Shown one piece after another: positions 1 through 15,000 of a DNA stretch of 64,000 bases. A model generated the notes under the pieces. It did not search any database, had not been told where the DNA came from, and saw only the letters and a program-made list of their open reading frames with translations. Source of the stretch: Aradus depressus. Lineage: Eukaryota; Arthropoda; Insecta; Hemiptera; Aradidae. The stretch spans positions 78,876,037-78,940,036 of the forward strand of contig OY759214.1 of assembly GCA_963662175.1 (NCBI GenBank), in the 5' to 3' direction. Within the stretch, counting starts at the first letter, position 1. Each line of letters starts with the position of its first letter. The position numbers and the translations under genes are program-made.

Positions 1-57
1 GAACGTTTTGATCACCCCTCGTCTATAGGATTGGTGTTAGGATAATGAAGTGGCTAC

Positions 58-3000
58 CTTAATGTTGGCGAACTCTATCATGGCAGCTTTGGCGGCGGAG
101 GCAGCCACACGTGGATCCACAACTGAAGCTAGGAATGCAACAGTAGACATAATAGGGTTGCCAGCCTTGGAGAAGGGGATAGGTTGGTAGGCCAATGGAC
201 CCAGGGCTCCACCTAAAAAATAACAATAAAATACATCAATTCAGCTAATTAATTTAAATGAAATGTTTCAATAGTGCGTAAATTATTATTGTCCACGTTA
301 CATGTAGATGATGTAATCTATAAAGACAACCTGTCGAGAGGTCAGCTTTTTTAAGAAATTAGATTATGTAGATAAACAGCATAAATTCCTCTGCTAATTT
401 TGATAACGCCATGTCATAATCCACCAATCAGGGGCGCAGCGATTCAGCAGAGATGGTAGCGACAATGTAAAGCGTTAAGGTTGACACCTTTTTCAGCCCG
501 GAGCTAACTACAGGGGCATCCATCATCACAGGAATCACGGGTCTGTCTGTACATCAGTATGTGTGCTTTCCAGCAAGCCAATACTAGGTATGTCCGTTTA
601 CCACTAATTACGTATGTCTGCCTGAGCTCATGCACTTCCGTTTTTCTATCTATGCGTTGTTAGAGTGTCTGCATGTCTATTATACAAAGTCAATCTGTCC
701 AGGCTGTATTCTATATGAAGTTGAAAAAACCAAAAACTGTTAATCCACCCCCTTTTGGGGTGTATCGTCTCAATTTAATGTAACTGCGTCTACTTTCAGG
801 ACAATATCTTAAGACCATACATGAATGACTCGAGGGCCCAAGGTGAGCCCCCCAGCGGGTTTGGCAATCAAATCACAATGCAGAGCAGAGTCCGTAATAA
901 ATAAAAAGTAATAAATACCAGCTTCGTGATCCTCCAGATAGGGATCCTCAATAGGGAGCCGGAGGAAGTGTAGGATGCACTCATCTTGAGTCCTGGAGCC
1001 GACATGTTCACAGACCTTGTTCCAGTCGTCCTTGTACAGCTCCAGAGCTTCCAGGAGAAGGAGAGTCTCCTGTTCGGTCCAGTCCCGGGTCACCGAGGCA
1101 GCCTGTTTGTTTTTCAGGGCGGCTGGCTTACGAGCATACCTAGTTACAGTAGACAAACAATAATTCAATTTTAATCTTCGAAGTATACATTTTACAGACT
1201 GGGTTTTTCTCAGTTTTCGTTATTTGTTGCCTTCATCTCCCCATAAACCTCTTCGCTATATAATACCCTCCCCCCCCCCCCCCCCCCCCCCCCACCCCCA
1301 AGTCCCTTGTAGACCCTGATAATGATATAAAGTACTTCAAAACGTCGACTATTGAATAGTAGTGCATTTGTTTTCTTTTGACAAAACCTCCATACTCCTA
1401 GAATTATTTTTTAAGATTATTCAATTCTGCACTTAGAAAGAAAAAGGAACAACACGTTTGTTGTCATTTCGAGAAAACAGAAAAAGAGACAACCAAACAT
1501 ATTCCAAAGAAGCATATGGGCATATAATAAGTCCATAACTAAAGGGTCATTCCATGTCATTTCAACCTGACAAAAAACCTCATGTCCTACAATTTTGATT
1601 AAATTTGGCACATGGCATCATTTGAGAATCATAATTAAAATTGCGAAGTTTTACTATTAACAACTGCGAAAGCAACTTACTGATCAAGCTTGAGTCCGAA
1701 GTTGGCGCCGAGGTCAGGCTCCATCTTGATCTGTGGCTTCTGTTGTCCAAGGTCGAGAAGGGTCTTAGCGGCGGAGCCCTGCTGTGTCTTGGGCGGGTTG
1801 ACAGGCATTAGACCGGAGGGCGTGTCAGCCAGAACGTGGAAATGGGAGGTCGGTGGAGGGCCCATCGGGGTAGGACGGCTGTCCGCGTCCACCTTACACA
1901 ATTGAGAGGAACCATATGGTTAGTAAGGTGAAATAAACATAACAACAAACATAATGTCATTAATTTGACCTGTTCCAAAGATTACTAACACAATAAATAA
2001 ACCTATTGAGATTACAGGCCGGTACTTTACCGTTAATTGCCCACAATTCTTACATTGCATTATACAATGGCTTCTATATAAGGCAATAAGACGCAACATA
2101 ATAATGGTCATATTTCACATATTAATTATATTTATTTATTATATGAAATGATGACCATTTTATTTATTCATTATATGTACTACGTACTCTATTATGAATA
2201 CCATTTCTTTAGTTTATTTGAATTGTTATATTTTTTTGAAGTTTATCTTTAAACTCAAATATTTTCACAGTTAGAATTTTCCGTTAACACACATGGAACA
2301 TCCCTTCGGGACGGGGAGTCAGTCTCCGAATTGTATAAATATGCCAAACCTAGCAAACTTAAATGTTTCTTTCGAACTTTCTGCTGACGATGGTCCAAAT
2401 CGAAACCCGTACATTATATGTATATTTTTTTGTGAAATTAGACAATTTGAATAATGAACAAGTGCTCCCTTTTTATTACTTATCCACTATATTGACACAG
2501 ATCGCAAACATTTATTCGGGTATAGACAAAAAAAATTTTTTTACAAAAGCCTCCAACGGAACCCGAAAAAATATAAAAACACAAATAAATATTACCTGAT
2601 AGTTGATGAGACCCCATTGTTCCAGGAAGGCGTGAACTCTCATGATGGCGCACACATCGCCAGCCAGGTTTCTCCTCGAGGCTGTAGAAGTCAGATATTC
2701 CGTTGGATTTAGTCTGTACGTATCTATCATAAAGTTTCTATAGGCCAAATAAATTTCGGGAGTTTTGGATTTGTTTTTTCCATTGAAAAATTCAGGAAGT
2801 GCCCTTTTTTCAATGGTATGTACAGAATTATAGTCAAACCAGGCTGAGTAGGAGGGCACTATAATATGGTGAGTTTGTTCAGTCACATTGTCTTCCTGGC
2901 CATCTTCCTTCTGAGTCGCCTCCTGCAAATTATTCAATTGAAAAGTATTAACAGCAAAATAAATCAATTTTAAAAACTAATGAGTAAAGTGACGCAAAAA

Positions 3001-6000
3001 AAAAAAAAGTTTAAAATATAGTGACAAAAGGGATTGGTCACTTCATTATTATATTAATGTGATCACCTGCCTTCAGCTTTGAGCCACCCTAACGGCATCC
3101 ATTCATGGTACTGTCCCTCCCGTATGAACATGTATTTCTCCACAATAGGGAGAAATTATAGATAAAACAATGTACAGCTATAAGAAATCTTAAAAATTTA
3201 TGATTCAAATGTCTAAATGTCTTACGATTTTTTCTTCAACGAAATTTAGTTAGTTATTGTTATTCAGGTTCGGGCTTCAACTAGTAGGTTTATATCCCTC
3301 ACCACCAGGGGCCTCTTTCGTCGCTCTGGTTAACATGAGCCCAACGATGAGGTAGGCAGTGGTCTTTAACGAGAATCTGACAGGCTCGGGTTTTTATTTA
3401 TTATCCGAATATAATTGATAATTAGACGATCAAATCGAATTCAGAGTGTAATATTATTTCTATTTAAATTTTGACGTGAAACATCTTTCATTTCGGTCAA
3501 TAGGGGGTCGCTTGATAAAACCGCAGGTAACGAAAACACGTAACACTAATACCACTTATACCTTTGGAACTGTACTACCCGCGCGCCTTACTTTGGTATC
3601 GTTTTATAGTAGAAAGAAGTCATTACTCGATCACGCATGTATCGCGTCCGCAGGTGGCGCCGTTGTCGCACCATGCATAACGCAATCGAAGCTAAATTCA
3701 GCCTCCTGCGCGGCGATCACAGAGGCGTAGCTCGGCAGTGCGTTTCTCGATCCGAGCGGGAGTGGTGTCTGAGAGATCTCTCTCTGCCGTAGTAGGTATA
3801 ATTTAATTTGTTGCAGAAATTTGACGGTTGCTCGATAATGGCGCCCCTATTAATTTGAATGAAAAATATCTACAAAGGAGACAAGATACCGGAAGCAAAG
3901 AAAAGGGAATGCCATGAAAATATTTTACAAGAGCCCTTTAAGGAAATGATACTGTCAGGCTGTCAAGGCAAAGAAATCTTTACTACAGTCATAGAGAAAG
4001 CCAAACATAGTAATTTTAATAATAATAAAAAAAATTACCTGTGTATTATTTTCAGCAGTTTTTCCAGTTTGGCTGTCTTCATTTCGCTCAGCCTCCTCAT
4101 CCAAATCAAGAACAGTTCCACTCTTCACTGGCAGACACTCGCTGTCTTTCTTGTTAGTTGAAATACCTATACACACAAATAAGTAATTTTCTCTAAATAA
4201 CAAAGGCTTGATTCAATTTTATGGTAGGACTCATTTCTAAAATATTCAACACCACAATTACTAATGACAAATGTTATGTTGTCGTAAATGTGTGAATAAA
4301 TAAATAAATAATTACATTGTGTTATTTTTTAGTGTTCCGTGCCAAAATTAACAAAACGGAACGAACACTTGTCGAATCAATTCGTTGTCCGTCCGTCCGT
4401 CTGTCACAGGCGATTTTCTGTGAAACTATTCGACGTAAAAAATTGAAATTTAGCACAGAGATGAAGTGAGGTGGCACAATTATAGACATGAAGCATAAAA
4501 AGTTGAATATTGATTCTGCGGGTAAATTGGGATATGGAAAAAAAAAAACATTTTTCAAGGGCATCGTGTAGGGAATTAAATGAAAGCTTATTGAAGCACG
4601 AATTCAACTATATATAATAAATAATAGTTTTCTCATTTACTTGTTTACTTAAAACATAAAAATGTTCTTTTTGTAAAGATTAGGTTAGATCGTCCTGAGG
4701 CTTACAGCGTTGTAACTATGTGATTCTCAGACCCTCAATTAACCATTTCAATCAAAAAGTGAAATTCGAATTTTTGAGGGTTACACCCTTCTTTCTCCCT
4801 TTTAGGTGAAGTTTTTCGAAAAAAAAAAAACGTTTAACAATTGCTATCCCCCACCCTTATCACCAAGAGAATCGCTCAGAAAAATCTGCAAAAAATCATG
4901 AACATTAGGAATTAGGCCAAAATTATCAGGATTGAAAAATGCTAGCGCGATCAATTCTTATAAACAATTTAATTTTTTATTTCCTTTAACTGCAGAACCA
5001 TTGGTTTTAGAGAAAATGTTTTTTGACAAAAAATATTTCTCACGACGTAAGGAACAACTTATGTCCTTACACGTTTAATTTAAGTGGGGGGCTGATGGCA
5101 CGGAACACTAATTATGCAAATATAGTTTGTACTTGACCGATTTTTCATCTTAGATTTGTATTACTTGGTACTTGGTAACTATAATGGATTTGGATGGTGG
5201 TCACACTATGTCGCTATCTGTGTAGGCAAAATTGTGTACTCCCATAGTAGAGACGGGCTCATGTTCACAGAGCACTCTAGTAGTAGGCGATATGACCTCG
5301 TAGTTAGGCAAGTGTCACAATAACTGAATAATAATTACCTCCAATTTTTGGCCGATTACACAACTTCCCCTATACTTCGTATAGCTTGGAAAGTAAAAAA
5401 AAAAAAAAAAAACGCTGAAAAATATTACGTTACATAATATAATACACATTTAATATTGATAACTAACTTGGTTTAGGTATTGGTACTTCTTGGATGTTGG
5501 GTTCAGGGGTTGGATCTTCCATGTCTCGGGTGAGGTCACTCTCCTCTTCTTCACTTTTGATCTTCTTCGGGCCAACTGAAGGACCTCGAACACTGCCAAA
5601 TAGAAAAGAACAAGAACAAATTAGAATTTAAAAGAAAACAATGTTAATCTATATTCAGATCAACTGAATGTGAAATTAGAAATTATATCATGATCTGTTA
5701 CTTCTCCAGCCATATGAGAAGTTCTTTAGTCGCTCAGAAATTCGATGTTGAGATTTCACCGAAATTTCATGTTTTTCAACCCCCTGATTGCAAAAATGAG
5801 ACGAAAATTCTGCCTGACTTGCTATTGATTCGCAGACAAATCGGCCAAAGGGAAGAGCAAGATTACACAAAAACTCTAATCACTGTGGTGTAATGAATGT
5901 ATTGACATGACATTTCCTAAATAAAATTCAAAACCCCATAAGGATGTCACCAATTAATTTTTCGCAAAATCGTTCGAACGGAAGGGGAGGATCAGAGAAG

Positions 6001-9000
6001 GGGGCTCGACTCTATATCTAATAACTGCCGATGTAATGAATGTATCGACATGAAATTTAGTATGAAGATTGTGTATGTAAGTCAACACATGAATCTTAGC
6101 ACAAATGGTCGATTGGTTTTGGAAGAAGAGCGAAAATTTAATTGATCACCTATTATATTATACATCGATGCGTTCCAGGCAAAAGGCCCTATCCCTCAAT
6201 TTTTGAGATTTTCATGTTTTGGCCCTATCCCACATATTGATTATCCCGCACATTTCTGTTAACTCCATTTTGTAATAATTGTTAACAAAATTTATAAAAA
6301 GGAAATTAGAAATTGGAAGGCATTTGGCATTGCAAAATGTGGTCCAGGGAAAAGGCCCTAACCCACATACTCTCACAAAACTTTAAATCATTTGAGAGAC
6401 CAAAAGACCTATTGCTATAAGGTGACAAAGGCTTTAATCAACAAAGTGGTTCACTTTACTGTTATTTCTTGTAAAGAGGTGCAAGTATTGATGAAAAATA
6501 ATTGTTCTATGTAACAGAAAATATTCATATATTACAATTAAACAAACAATTATATTCACATAATTACAACTAAACTAATGTGGATAGCCAACTTGGTTTG
6601 TTTAATAATGAAACAGTTTTTTCTTTCTCCTGTAAAGTTAACTTTTGTGGGTTAGGGCCTTTTGCCTGGAACGCATCGATATATATTTAAATTCAAATCC
6701 AATAAAGACGGCACCAATTAATTTTCTGGGAAATCGGTTAAAGGGAAGGAGGAACCAGAGAAAAGGGCTTGACTCAATTCCCTAATAACTGCCTATGTAA
6801 TGAATGTACCGACACTAAATTTAGTATGAGGATTCAGAAGCACTATATATGTCAAATAATGAGTTTTAGTCCAAACAGTAGATTGGCTTTGGAGAGAGAC
6901 CAAAACTTTTCAAGCAGGGAAAGTACATAGCTGGTGATTCACCGACGACTATTTTCTTTATTAGTTTTTCACTGCATAAACACAGATCTGAAGAATTAAT
7001 TAATCATTTAATTAAATTTATTAGAATTAAGGTCCACTTTTTTCAACTTGGGACTAGACAGTAAATAAACAAGGGTAGCCTTAACTCGCTTTAATCACAA
7101 CCAAACTGTCAAACCGAATGTTAACACATAAACTCTACCATGATAAGAGATACAACAAGAAATCTGATTGGACATTGGTGAACGAATACCATGATAAAAG
7201 CCTAAAATGGCCCCTAAATTGTCGAGCCCCAAATTGACTAAATAAGCTACAGATAACTAATCAGGTAACTAATTAACAATCAAATAACAAACCTTTTCCT
7301 CTTGCCGGCTTTTTGAACGGGTGAAGGAGACCGTTTTCTTTTCGGTTTCTTTTTCGATGTTGGATCCGACTGCCCCATCAAGTCGTCAACAGAAAGCCGT
7401 AACTAGAAATATATAAATAATGTAGACACTCAAAATACATCAAAACTAAATAAATACATTTAGCAAAACAGAAATATTCAACTATTTTTTGTGTGCATCT
7501 AAACATAAAAATATATTTTAAAAAAGTCCGTGGATGAACCTTCTGTTTTTATATGTCCTCAGTTACTCTTATTTTCTGGGGCTTGGCTCCTGTATTTGTA
7601 TTGGGAACTGTACTATTTATCATTACAAACATTAGATTAACACAGTTATCGAAATAAAAAAGTTATCAAACAGTTATCCAAAAATACTGAAGTAAATAAT
7701 TGAGTACCTACAATGTGAATAAAAAATTATCAAAAAATTAAATAAACTATATTAATTACTTACAGAATTTCTCAACTTCATTACAAACGAACAATAAACA
7801 AAAGTAAAACTTAAATGTAATAGAGCCGAGAAGAAATATAATATTTGTTGAGTTTAGACAGTGAGGAACCTAAATAGCTGATGAGGCCTTATACCTGAAG
7901 AACCCCTCTCAAACTGACTGACAGACAACTACAGGGCTACCAACATAATAACAAATCTCAATATTACCTAAATGATCCGTTCTGATTTATTGAGGCAATA
8001 GGAAGTGGGAAATAAGTAAATAATGAAACTGCTGACACAAGAATAAATAATATTCCTTATAAATCGAGACAATTGTTACGTTTTTATTTTTATTTTTTTT
8101 CATTGAATTACTACAATTTTCTGTACATTTCTGACATTAACTGTCTTCGTACTTTTCTTGTTTTAACATATTAGAAACAAATATTTCTTATTTCTAAAAG
8201 ACCTTTAAAACTAGATACGACTTAATCCACCTGTTCATTGGAGATTGAAGCTCTTGGTGGAGGGCTGAGTCAACATGCTGTCCAACACAAACCATGCTGT
8301 CCCTTGGTTCGATAAGAAAGCATGTCGTCCCATCTTGATACAACTACTCCTTCCAAAGTTATGGAAGGTTGATCATTACTTCTGGACTTACTATATATTA
8401 CTTCCCATTCTATATGAAGTATAAGGAAGAGACGTAGACGATCAGAAATTTGATGTTCAATTTTCACCAAAAATTCCGACCTCTGATTCAAAAAATAAAA
8501 ACAAAATTGTGCCTACGTGAGCACGGTAACTCCCGATATAATGAATACATCGACATGAAATTCTATATGTAAAATCAAAACCCCATAAGAACGACGACAC
8601 CTATTAATTACCCGCTGGATCGGCCGAAGGGAAGGGGGATCAGAGGTGGGGGGGCTCGACTCAAAAACCCTAATAATGAATCCAACATAACATTTATTAT
8701 GAGAATTCAAAAGCTCCTATATAAGTCAACTATTGATTCTTAGACCGAACAGTCGAATGGTTTTGGAGGGAGAGTAACAACTTATTTGATTAATTCGTGC
8801 TGGGGAAGTACATTGCGGGTGATTTCCTTTCTGTAGATTAGACTGATCATATCACAGAATTTACCTTGTGTACTTTCTTCTTTCCATTTTCGTCCACCTC
8901 ATAGTCTTCTTCATTCATCCATTCGTTATACACGTCCAACTCGAGGGCCCATGTAGCTGTCACCTGAACACAACATAATAAATACATAGAATTAATGGAA

Positions 9001-12000
9001 TTCATTTTACACTATTTTTTTTTTTTTAATTTTATTGGGGAAAGAAGTGTAATACATAAAAAAAAGGGCTGGATGAGTCGCTAGATTGATTCCTTCGAAA
9101 CTGAAATGAGGCCAACTTAAACTTAATTATTCGAAAAGTATCATGTTCGTCAGTGGGTCATTTAATGTATTCGTTGTTGATTTAGAATGGCCCGGGGAAA
9201 CTTCCATTATGTATACTCATCATTTGTTTATTATGTCATTCAAATAATATGTTTCGTTCGTTTTGCGTTTATATGTAGTTTTCTTGATCAAAACTTAATT
9301 TTTTCAATGTCAAAAAATAATCATTTTCAAATGTCCGTCATAACATCCAATATGTCAATTATATTTTCGTCTTCGTAATAAATCAAATTTGTGATTTAAC
9401 AGGAAACATGAGGTGAGCATTACACATTTTCTATTAATTTCATATCAGTATTTATCTTAATTTTGAGTTATGTTTCTTAGGACATATGAACCACCTTTTA
9501 CTACGTTCTACAGTTGTATTTTTCCTCACGTGAACCTGCCCCGGACCATTCTAGATAGATCAGCAATGAATACATGAAATGACCTACTGACAAACATAAA
9601 CGATTCAGTTTATAGTTGTACGTAAAAAATTCCATAATTTTCTTATCTAGCAACTTATAAACATAACTCAAAAGCTGAATGTTTTTTGTATTTATGGCAC
9701 TGACTGACTATTTTAAATTATTAGTCTCAAAACTAGGATAATATGAATATAACTATGTTACCCTCCAAGGATATTGAGGCTGCGGAGGAGAGTCCGGAGG
9801 TTCGACAGGAAGGTCCGCCGGGACCCAGGAGTCGTGAGAGTCTGGGAAGTAGTACCAGTGGAGCATGGCCATCTTGTCACGCTTGAAGGTAGGTCGAGCG
9901 AACTCCTCGTCCAGAGGATCCACTATCGGGTAGATGATATGGGTAGAGGAGTCTTCGTTCTCTGTCAAAATATAACATCCAGATAGAAGGGTTGACAAAC
10001 GAAAAAAAAAATTGAATAAGAGGTCAAACAACAGAAGTCACAATGGTGCCAAGCCTGCAATGTCAGACTCCTACTAGCCTAACTAGATCTGAGCAGGCAA
10101 TTTAGGATTCCTACAACAGATAGAAAATGTTTTTGAATTCCCATACCACAATATAAAATTTTGAAAAAATATATTTCATACACAACAGTAGTAAGCTTTC
10201 GAAGGAATCCTACTAGGTTTTCTCAGAATAAATATTTTGTGTTTTGTCTACAGGTAGAGAATAATTTTGGTGATGGTTCTTATAATTTCCCTGTCTGTGG
10301 GCGTATTTGGATATTTCAGAATAAACCGCGATGTTCAATTGGTTTGGTCTGTAGACATACAGACAGACAGTAACACACAGCTCGCTATTAGATTACATTT
10401 CAAACTGCGGAACCCTAAAAAATGTGTTTTCTTTTAGAATGTATCAATTTCACATCATTCTTAAATAAAAATGATCTTCATTATTGTATTACCCAAGTCA
10501 ACCTAAACACAATTTTATCAAATGGGGCTGTTCAACTAGGCTTTAAAGTTTACAAAACTGAAATAAACAGAATTGCCACTCACCGGCGACACTTCCTTGA
10601 TGTCGCTTTATTATTTCTTTCACTTTGACGGCAACACTCTTCTCTACCTCAGATCTAACGTAGATAGAGGGCAGAATGAAACATTTAGACTGGATCAAAG
10701 CTTTCTCAACAGCCATAAACATCTCCACGTTTCTGTCCATCCTGGACGGACTCTGCAAAAAAACAATCAAGCACAACTCACAACATATCTCCGTTCTGTC
10801 AAGGATCACGGAAAAAGATCTCTTTTCGGAGGAAAATCACTAATTTTGTCGTTGTTCACAGCAGTTTAGTACACTAACAAGGAAGGTTTTCCCAAAAAGC
10901 AGCACACCGATTTTAGTGAAACTTCAAGGATGTATATGAGGGGGGGAGGGGGGAATTATGCGTGTTTTTTTTTATCGGTAATCGTTTATCGAGAGAGGGG
11001 GAGGAGTCAAAATACGGAAATAATTTACTAACTTTAAGCGAATTCCTCGGAAACAAGAAGACAGTTAATAAACAAAAAAGTATTACTGTGGACACGATAA
11101 CCCACAATAAATGAACGTATCGTCACGAAATTTTATATGTATAACCAAAACTCCATAAGAACACCTATTGATTTTCAGCCAAATCGGCCAAAGGAAGGGG
11201 GGATCAGAGGTGGGCTCAATGCAAAAACCCTAATAACTGCCGATGTAATCAATTTATTGAAACGACATTTAAAAGGTTTCAGAAGCCCCTATGGTAAGTC
11301 AACAATTGATTTTTAGCCCAAACTACAGACTGGTTTTAGAGGGGGAGCGAAAAGTTAATAGATTAATTAGTTTTGGGGAAGTACATTACCGGTGATTCAC
11401 CGACGACTCTTTTCGATCCCTCGTCGTTCCCGAGTAATGAGCAAACATTAGTAAATTATTTCAGAATTTAACGCGATTTTCCCCCAAGTAAACCTTGAAG
11501 ATGGCTAATAAAAATAAATAAACCTGTCGTTTATATTTGCTCTATTCAAATGGGCATACTGGCACGTTGAGAAACCTCCCTTGTAAGCTAAGTATATAAC
11601 AGCTATAACTAATCGAGAAAGTACTTGAGAGATCTAGGCCATAAATTACCTTTTCTCCAGCTTTACACAATGCACCGGAAGCTAAGTAATAGCTAAAAAA
11701 TTCAACATGCCTTTACTTCATGTTTTTTGACGAAAAAAAAATCCTTGAGTGTGTTCGTTTGTGGAGAAGATAACTCCCGGAAAGTTTGGACATTTCGACT
11801 CGGAATTTTAAATGAAAATTCAAAAGCACGTAAGTATGACAATCCCATATTTCTTGAAAACTCGGGTAAAGGGGAAAGAGAATTTAAAAATATTGAATCA
11901 ATAATGACAGATGGTATCTAATATTTATATATTAGATAATATACATATATCTAATGTCTACATTCGAAACCCGTCTGAGGCCCTTAGGTTTTTATCTGGG

Positions 12001-15000
12001 AAATGAAAAAAACATTAAGCACGCCGTCCTTTGGAGACGAAAAGCTATAGTCCCGAGCCTGTACGATGTTAGGTACTCGTTAAAGACTTCTAGCCTAGGT
12101 GAATAAATATTAAGGGTAGACATTTAGCACTCTCATAGCAGATTTGGGCTCATGTCCACCAGGGCGATGAAAGAGCAGTCGTCTGGTAGTAGGCGATATG
12201 ACCTCGCTGTTAAAGCACGGGCATGAGTCACAATAACTATAATTCATACTAGACTTAAAAAATTTTATTTTTTATCTATTTATAAATTCTAAATTGTTTA
12301 TTTATGCGAAATGATCGGTATAGTCCAAATTTTGATAGATTGCTTTGTTGACATTATATGTCAAATTTCAGACCTCTAACCGCATTAGAAATGGGAAGTA
12401 AAACCATGGCAGATTTCAGTAATGACTAAGCTAGCCAGTTTAACATATTATTAAAATAAGATAGCCAAACAGAACATCTACTTTCACAATTTACGAATAA
12501 ACATATAATGTATTCAACGAATATAAAACCCCAAAGCGTAGAACACACGTTAGAAGTTAATGTATTAATCACAAAATAGGAACATGCTCATTTCACAATA
12601 CAAATAGCGAATGTAAAATAACAAAAATAAAAACATCGCAAGACAAAAACAAACAATTCAAATACAAAAAGTACAGAAAAAGTTCAATGATATATAAATA
12701 ATGTTGAAACGGATCCTCGAATGTCAAAAAACTTAATTTTTCAGGAAACAAAAAAATCTCAGTTTAAATTTGCATCACTAGTGATGTTACAAGATGCTTC
12801 TTATAAAAAAAATAAGAAGTTAGAAGTTCTGTTGAATTTGTTGTGTAATTAAAACCAGTTCCATGTGTAATCTCAGACTACAACATAAATTACAATCACG
12901 TTAAACATGATCGTAAAGAAATAATAACCCGTAACAGTTTATAAAATAAATAATATATTATTACAGTATTACTTCTCTCATTTATTTGTTGCCTTCTCAA
13001 AAACTAGCAATTACAAAGGGTTCGGAAATCACTAACATCATTAGTACCTGAAATGTTTTTTCAAATTCAATCAACAAAAATAACATCGATAGAATGTTTA
13101 TCAGTATTTAAACATTATAATTCAGTTTAACAATTTTAAACTACAAAAATGCCAACCAACCTATAATATATGTATCCTTTAGGTTAACATGCTGGCCTTC
13201 TGAGCTCAAAATCGCGGATTCGAAACCCGACGAGGTCTTTTGATTTTTTTTTATGGGGGAGGTGATAAAAAACTTGAGCATGCCGTCCTTCGGTGGGACG
13301 TTAAGCTATGGTCCCGAGTCTGTATGATGGTCGGGTTTCTCGTTAAAGACCCCTACCCTATGTTAATAAATCTGGGAATGCAAAAATTAGGACTCCCACG
13401 GTAGAGTTGGATTCATGTCCACTGGAGCGAGAAGAGAACGTATAGTAGTAGGCGATACGACCTCGTAGTTAAAGCTCGGGCATGAGTCACAGTACCTAAA
13501 TTAAATCCCATATAATTGTTAAAAACACTTACATATTTATTGAGCCGACTTCGATATCTAAACACCTAGTCAACACTGATTATTTGTTATCACGGAATCC
13601 TTATCGAATGAATCGACTTAATACATTAACAATAAAAAAATATATATACTTATATTTTACTTTTTTTGAGAAGGCAAAAAATAGTTGGGAGAATTAATGA
13701 TGTAATAATATATTGTATATGAATTAAAAATCTCCTTACACAACCCAAAAAGTAAAATAAATAAATACATTAGAAATATAGAAGACATTTACTCAAAAAA
13801 TATATATTTTTTGCCGTGTGGCTTTAAAGCGTGTCAATTGGTAATTTTGAACCAAAAAAATATTTTCATAAGAAATAATAATAACATTTATTTGGACCAG
13901 CAAAACAAGGTGCTATACACAAATATATAAAATAAAGGATTTAAAATAGAAAGTCCTGGTACAGTCTTTGTTTGAGTCGCCTCCCAGGAGTAGGCGCTCC
14001 TAGACTGTAATGTACAGCCCCGGAACAATACACAAGGGCTTCGTGGTGATTCTTCACTAGTTTCTCGATGTGAGCTGCAAAAAGAGGAACACCCAATTCT
14101 TCGTGGATTTTGTGATTCCTCACAAACCAGGGTGCGTTTGTTGCTATTCGGAGTACTTTATTCTGAAATGTTTGTAGTCGTTTAATGTTAGTGCTGCTGG
14201 TACCGATCCAGACTGGACAGGCGTATGTTAGAAGTGGAAGTAGGAGTGTCTTGTATAAGAGAATAGTACACGTATGTTTAAGTGGCGTGTTTCTGTTTAT
14301 GAGAGGGTAGAGGGTGTTAAGTCGTGAATATGCTAGCTGTAGTTTTCTGTTAATGTGTAGTTTCCATGTGAGTCGTGTATCTAAAAGTACTCCAAGATAG
14401 CGCACACCATGGTCCTTAGGATTCCAGAGAATGGGGAGGTCATCAATTTGCAGCTGACGTTGTTCTTCTATGGAGAATCTGCGGAGAGTGAATATTTTAG
14501 CTTCAGTCTTCCCTATGTTCAGTGTTAGTCTCCATTTTGAGAACCAGAGAGAAACTTCTGTCAGGGCTTCCTGGAGCTGTTCAATGGCGACGGAGAGGAC
14601 ACTATGCTGACAGGCGATCATTGTGTCATCGGCATAGGTGGCTAATGTTGCCGTGGGAGTTTCGGGGATGTCGTGGGTGTACAAACTAAAAAGGAGGGGG
14701 CTCAGAATAGCACCTTGAGGGACCCCAGCTATAATCCTTCTCTTGGTGCTCAGTGCGTTACTGACTTTCACCTGGAACGTCCTGCCATGGAGAAAAGAGG
14801 ATATAATACCAACGATGTATTTGGGTACCAAGCTTTTCTTTAGTTTGTACAACAGCCCCTGATGCCAAACGGTGTCAAAGGCTGCGGCTACATCCAAGAA
14901 TACGGCGGTGGTGTAATTCTTCGCCTCGAAGCCGTGGACAATCATTTCGGTCACCCGTTGTAGCTGCTGGACTGCAGAGTGTTTGGCTTTGAAGCCAAAC

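Noticed and set aside
3476..3730. 84-residue plus ORF in a GC-richer part
   Set aside because: Inside a moira intron, no recognised motif or splice signals.
11647..11695. Small minus-strand open segment flanked by splice-like sites, first considered as the missing moira exon 3
   Set aside because: Its frame is wrong after exon 2 and the protein does not match; the true exon is 21533-21429.
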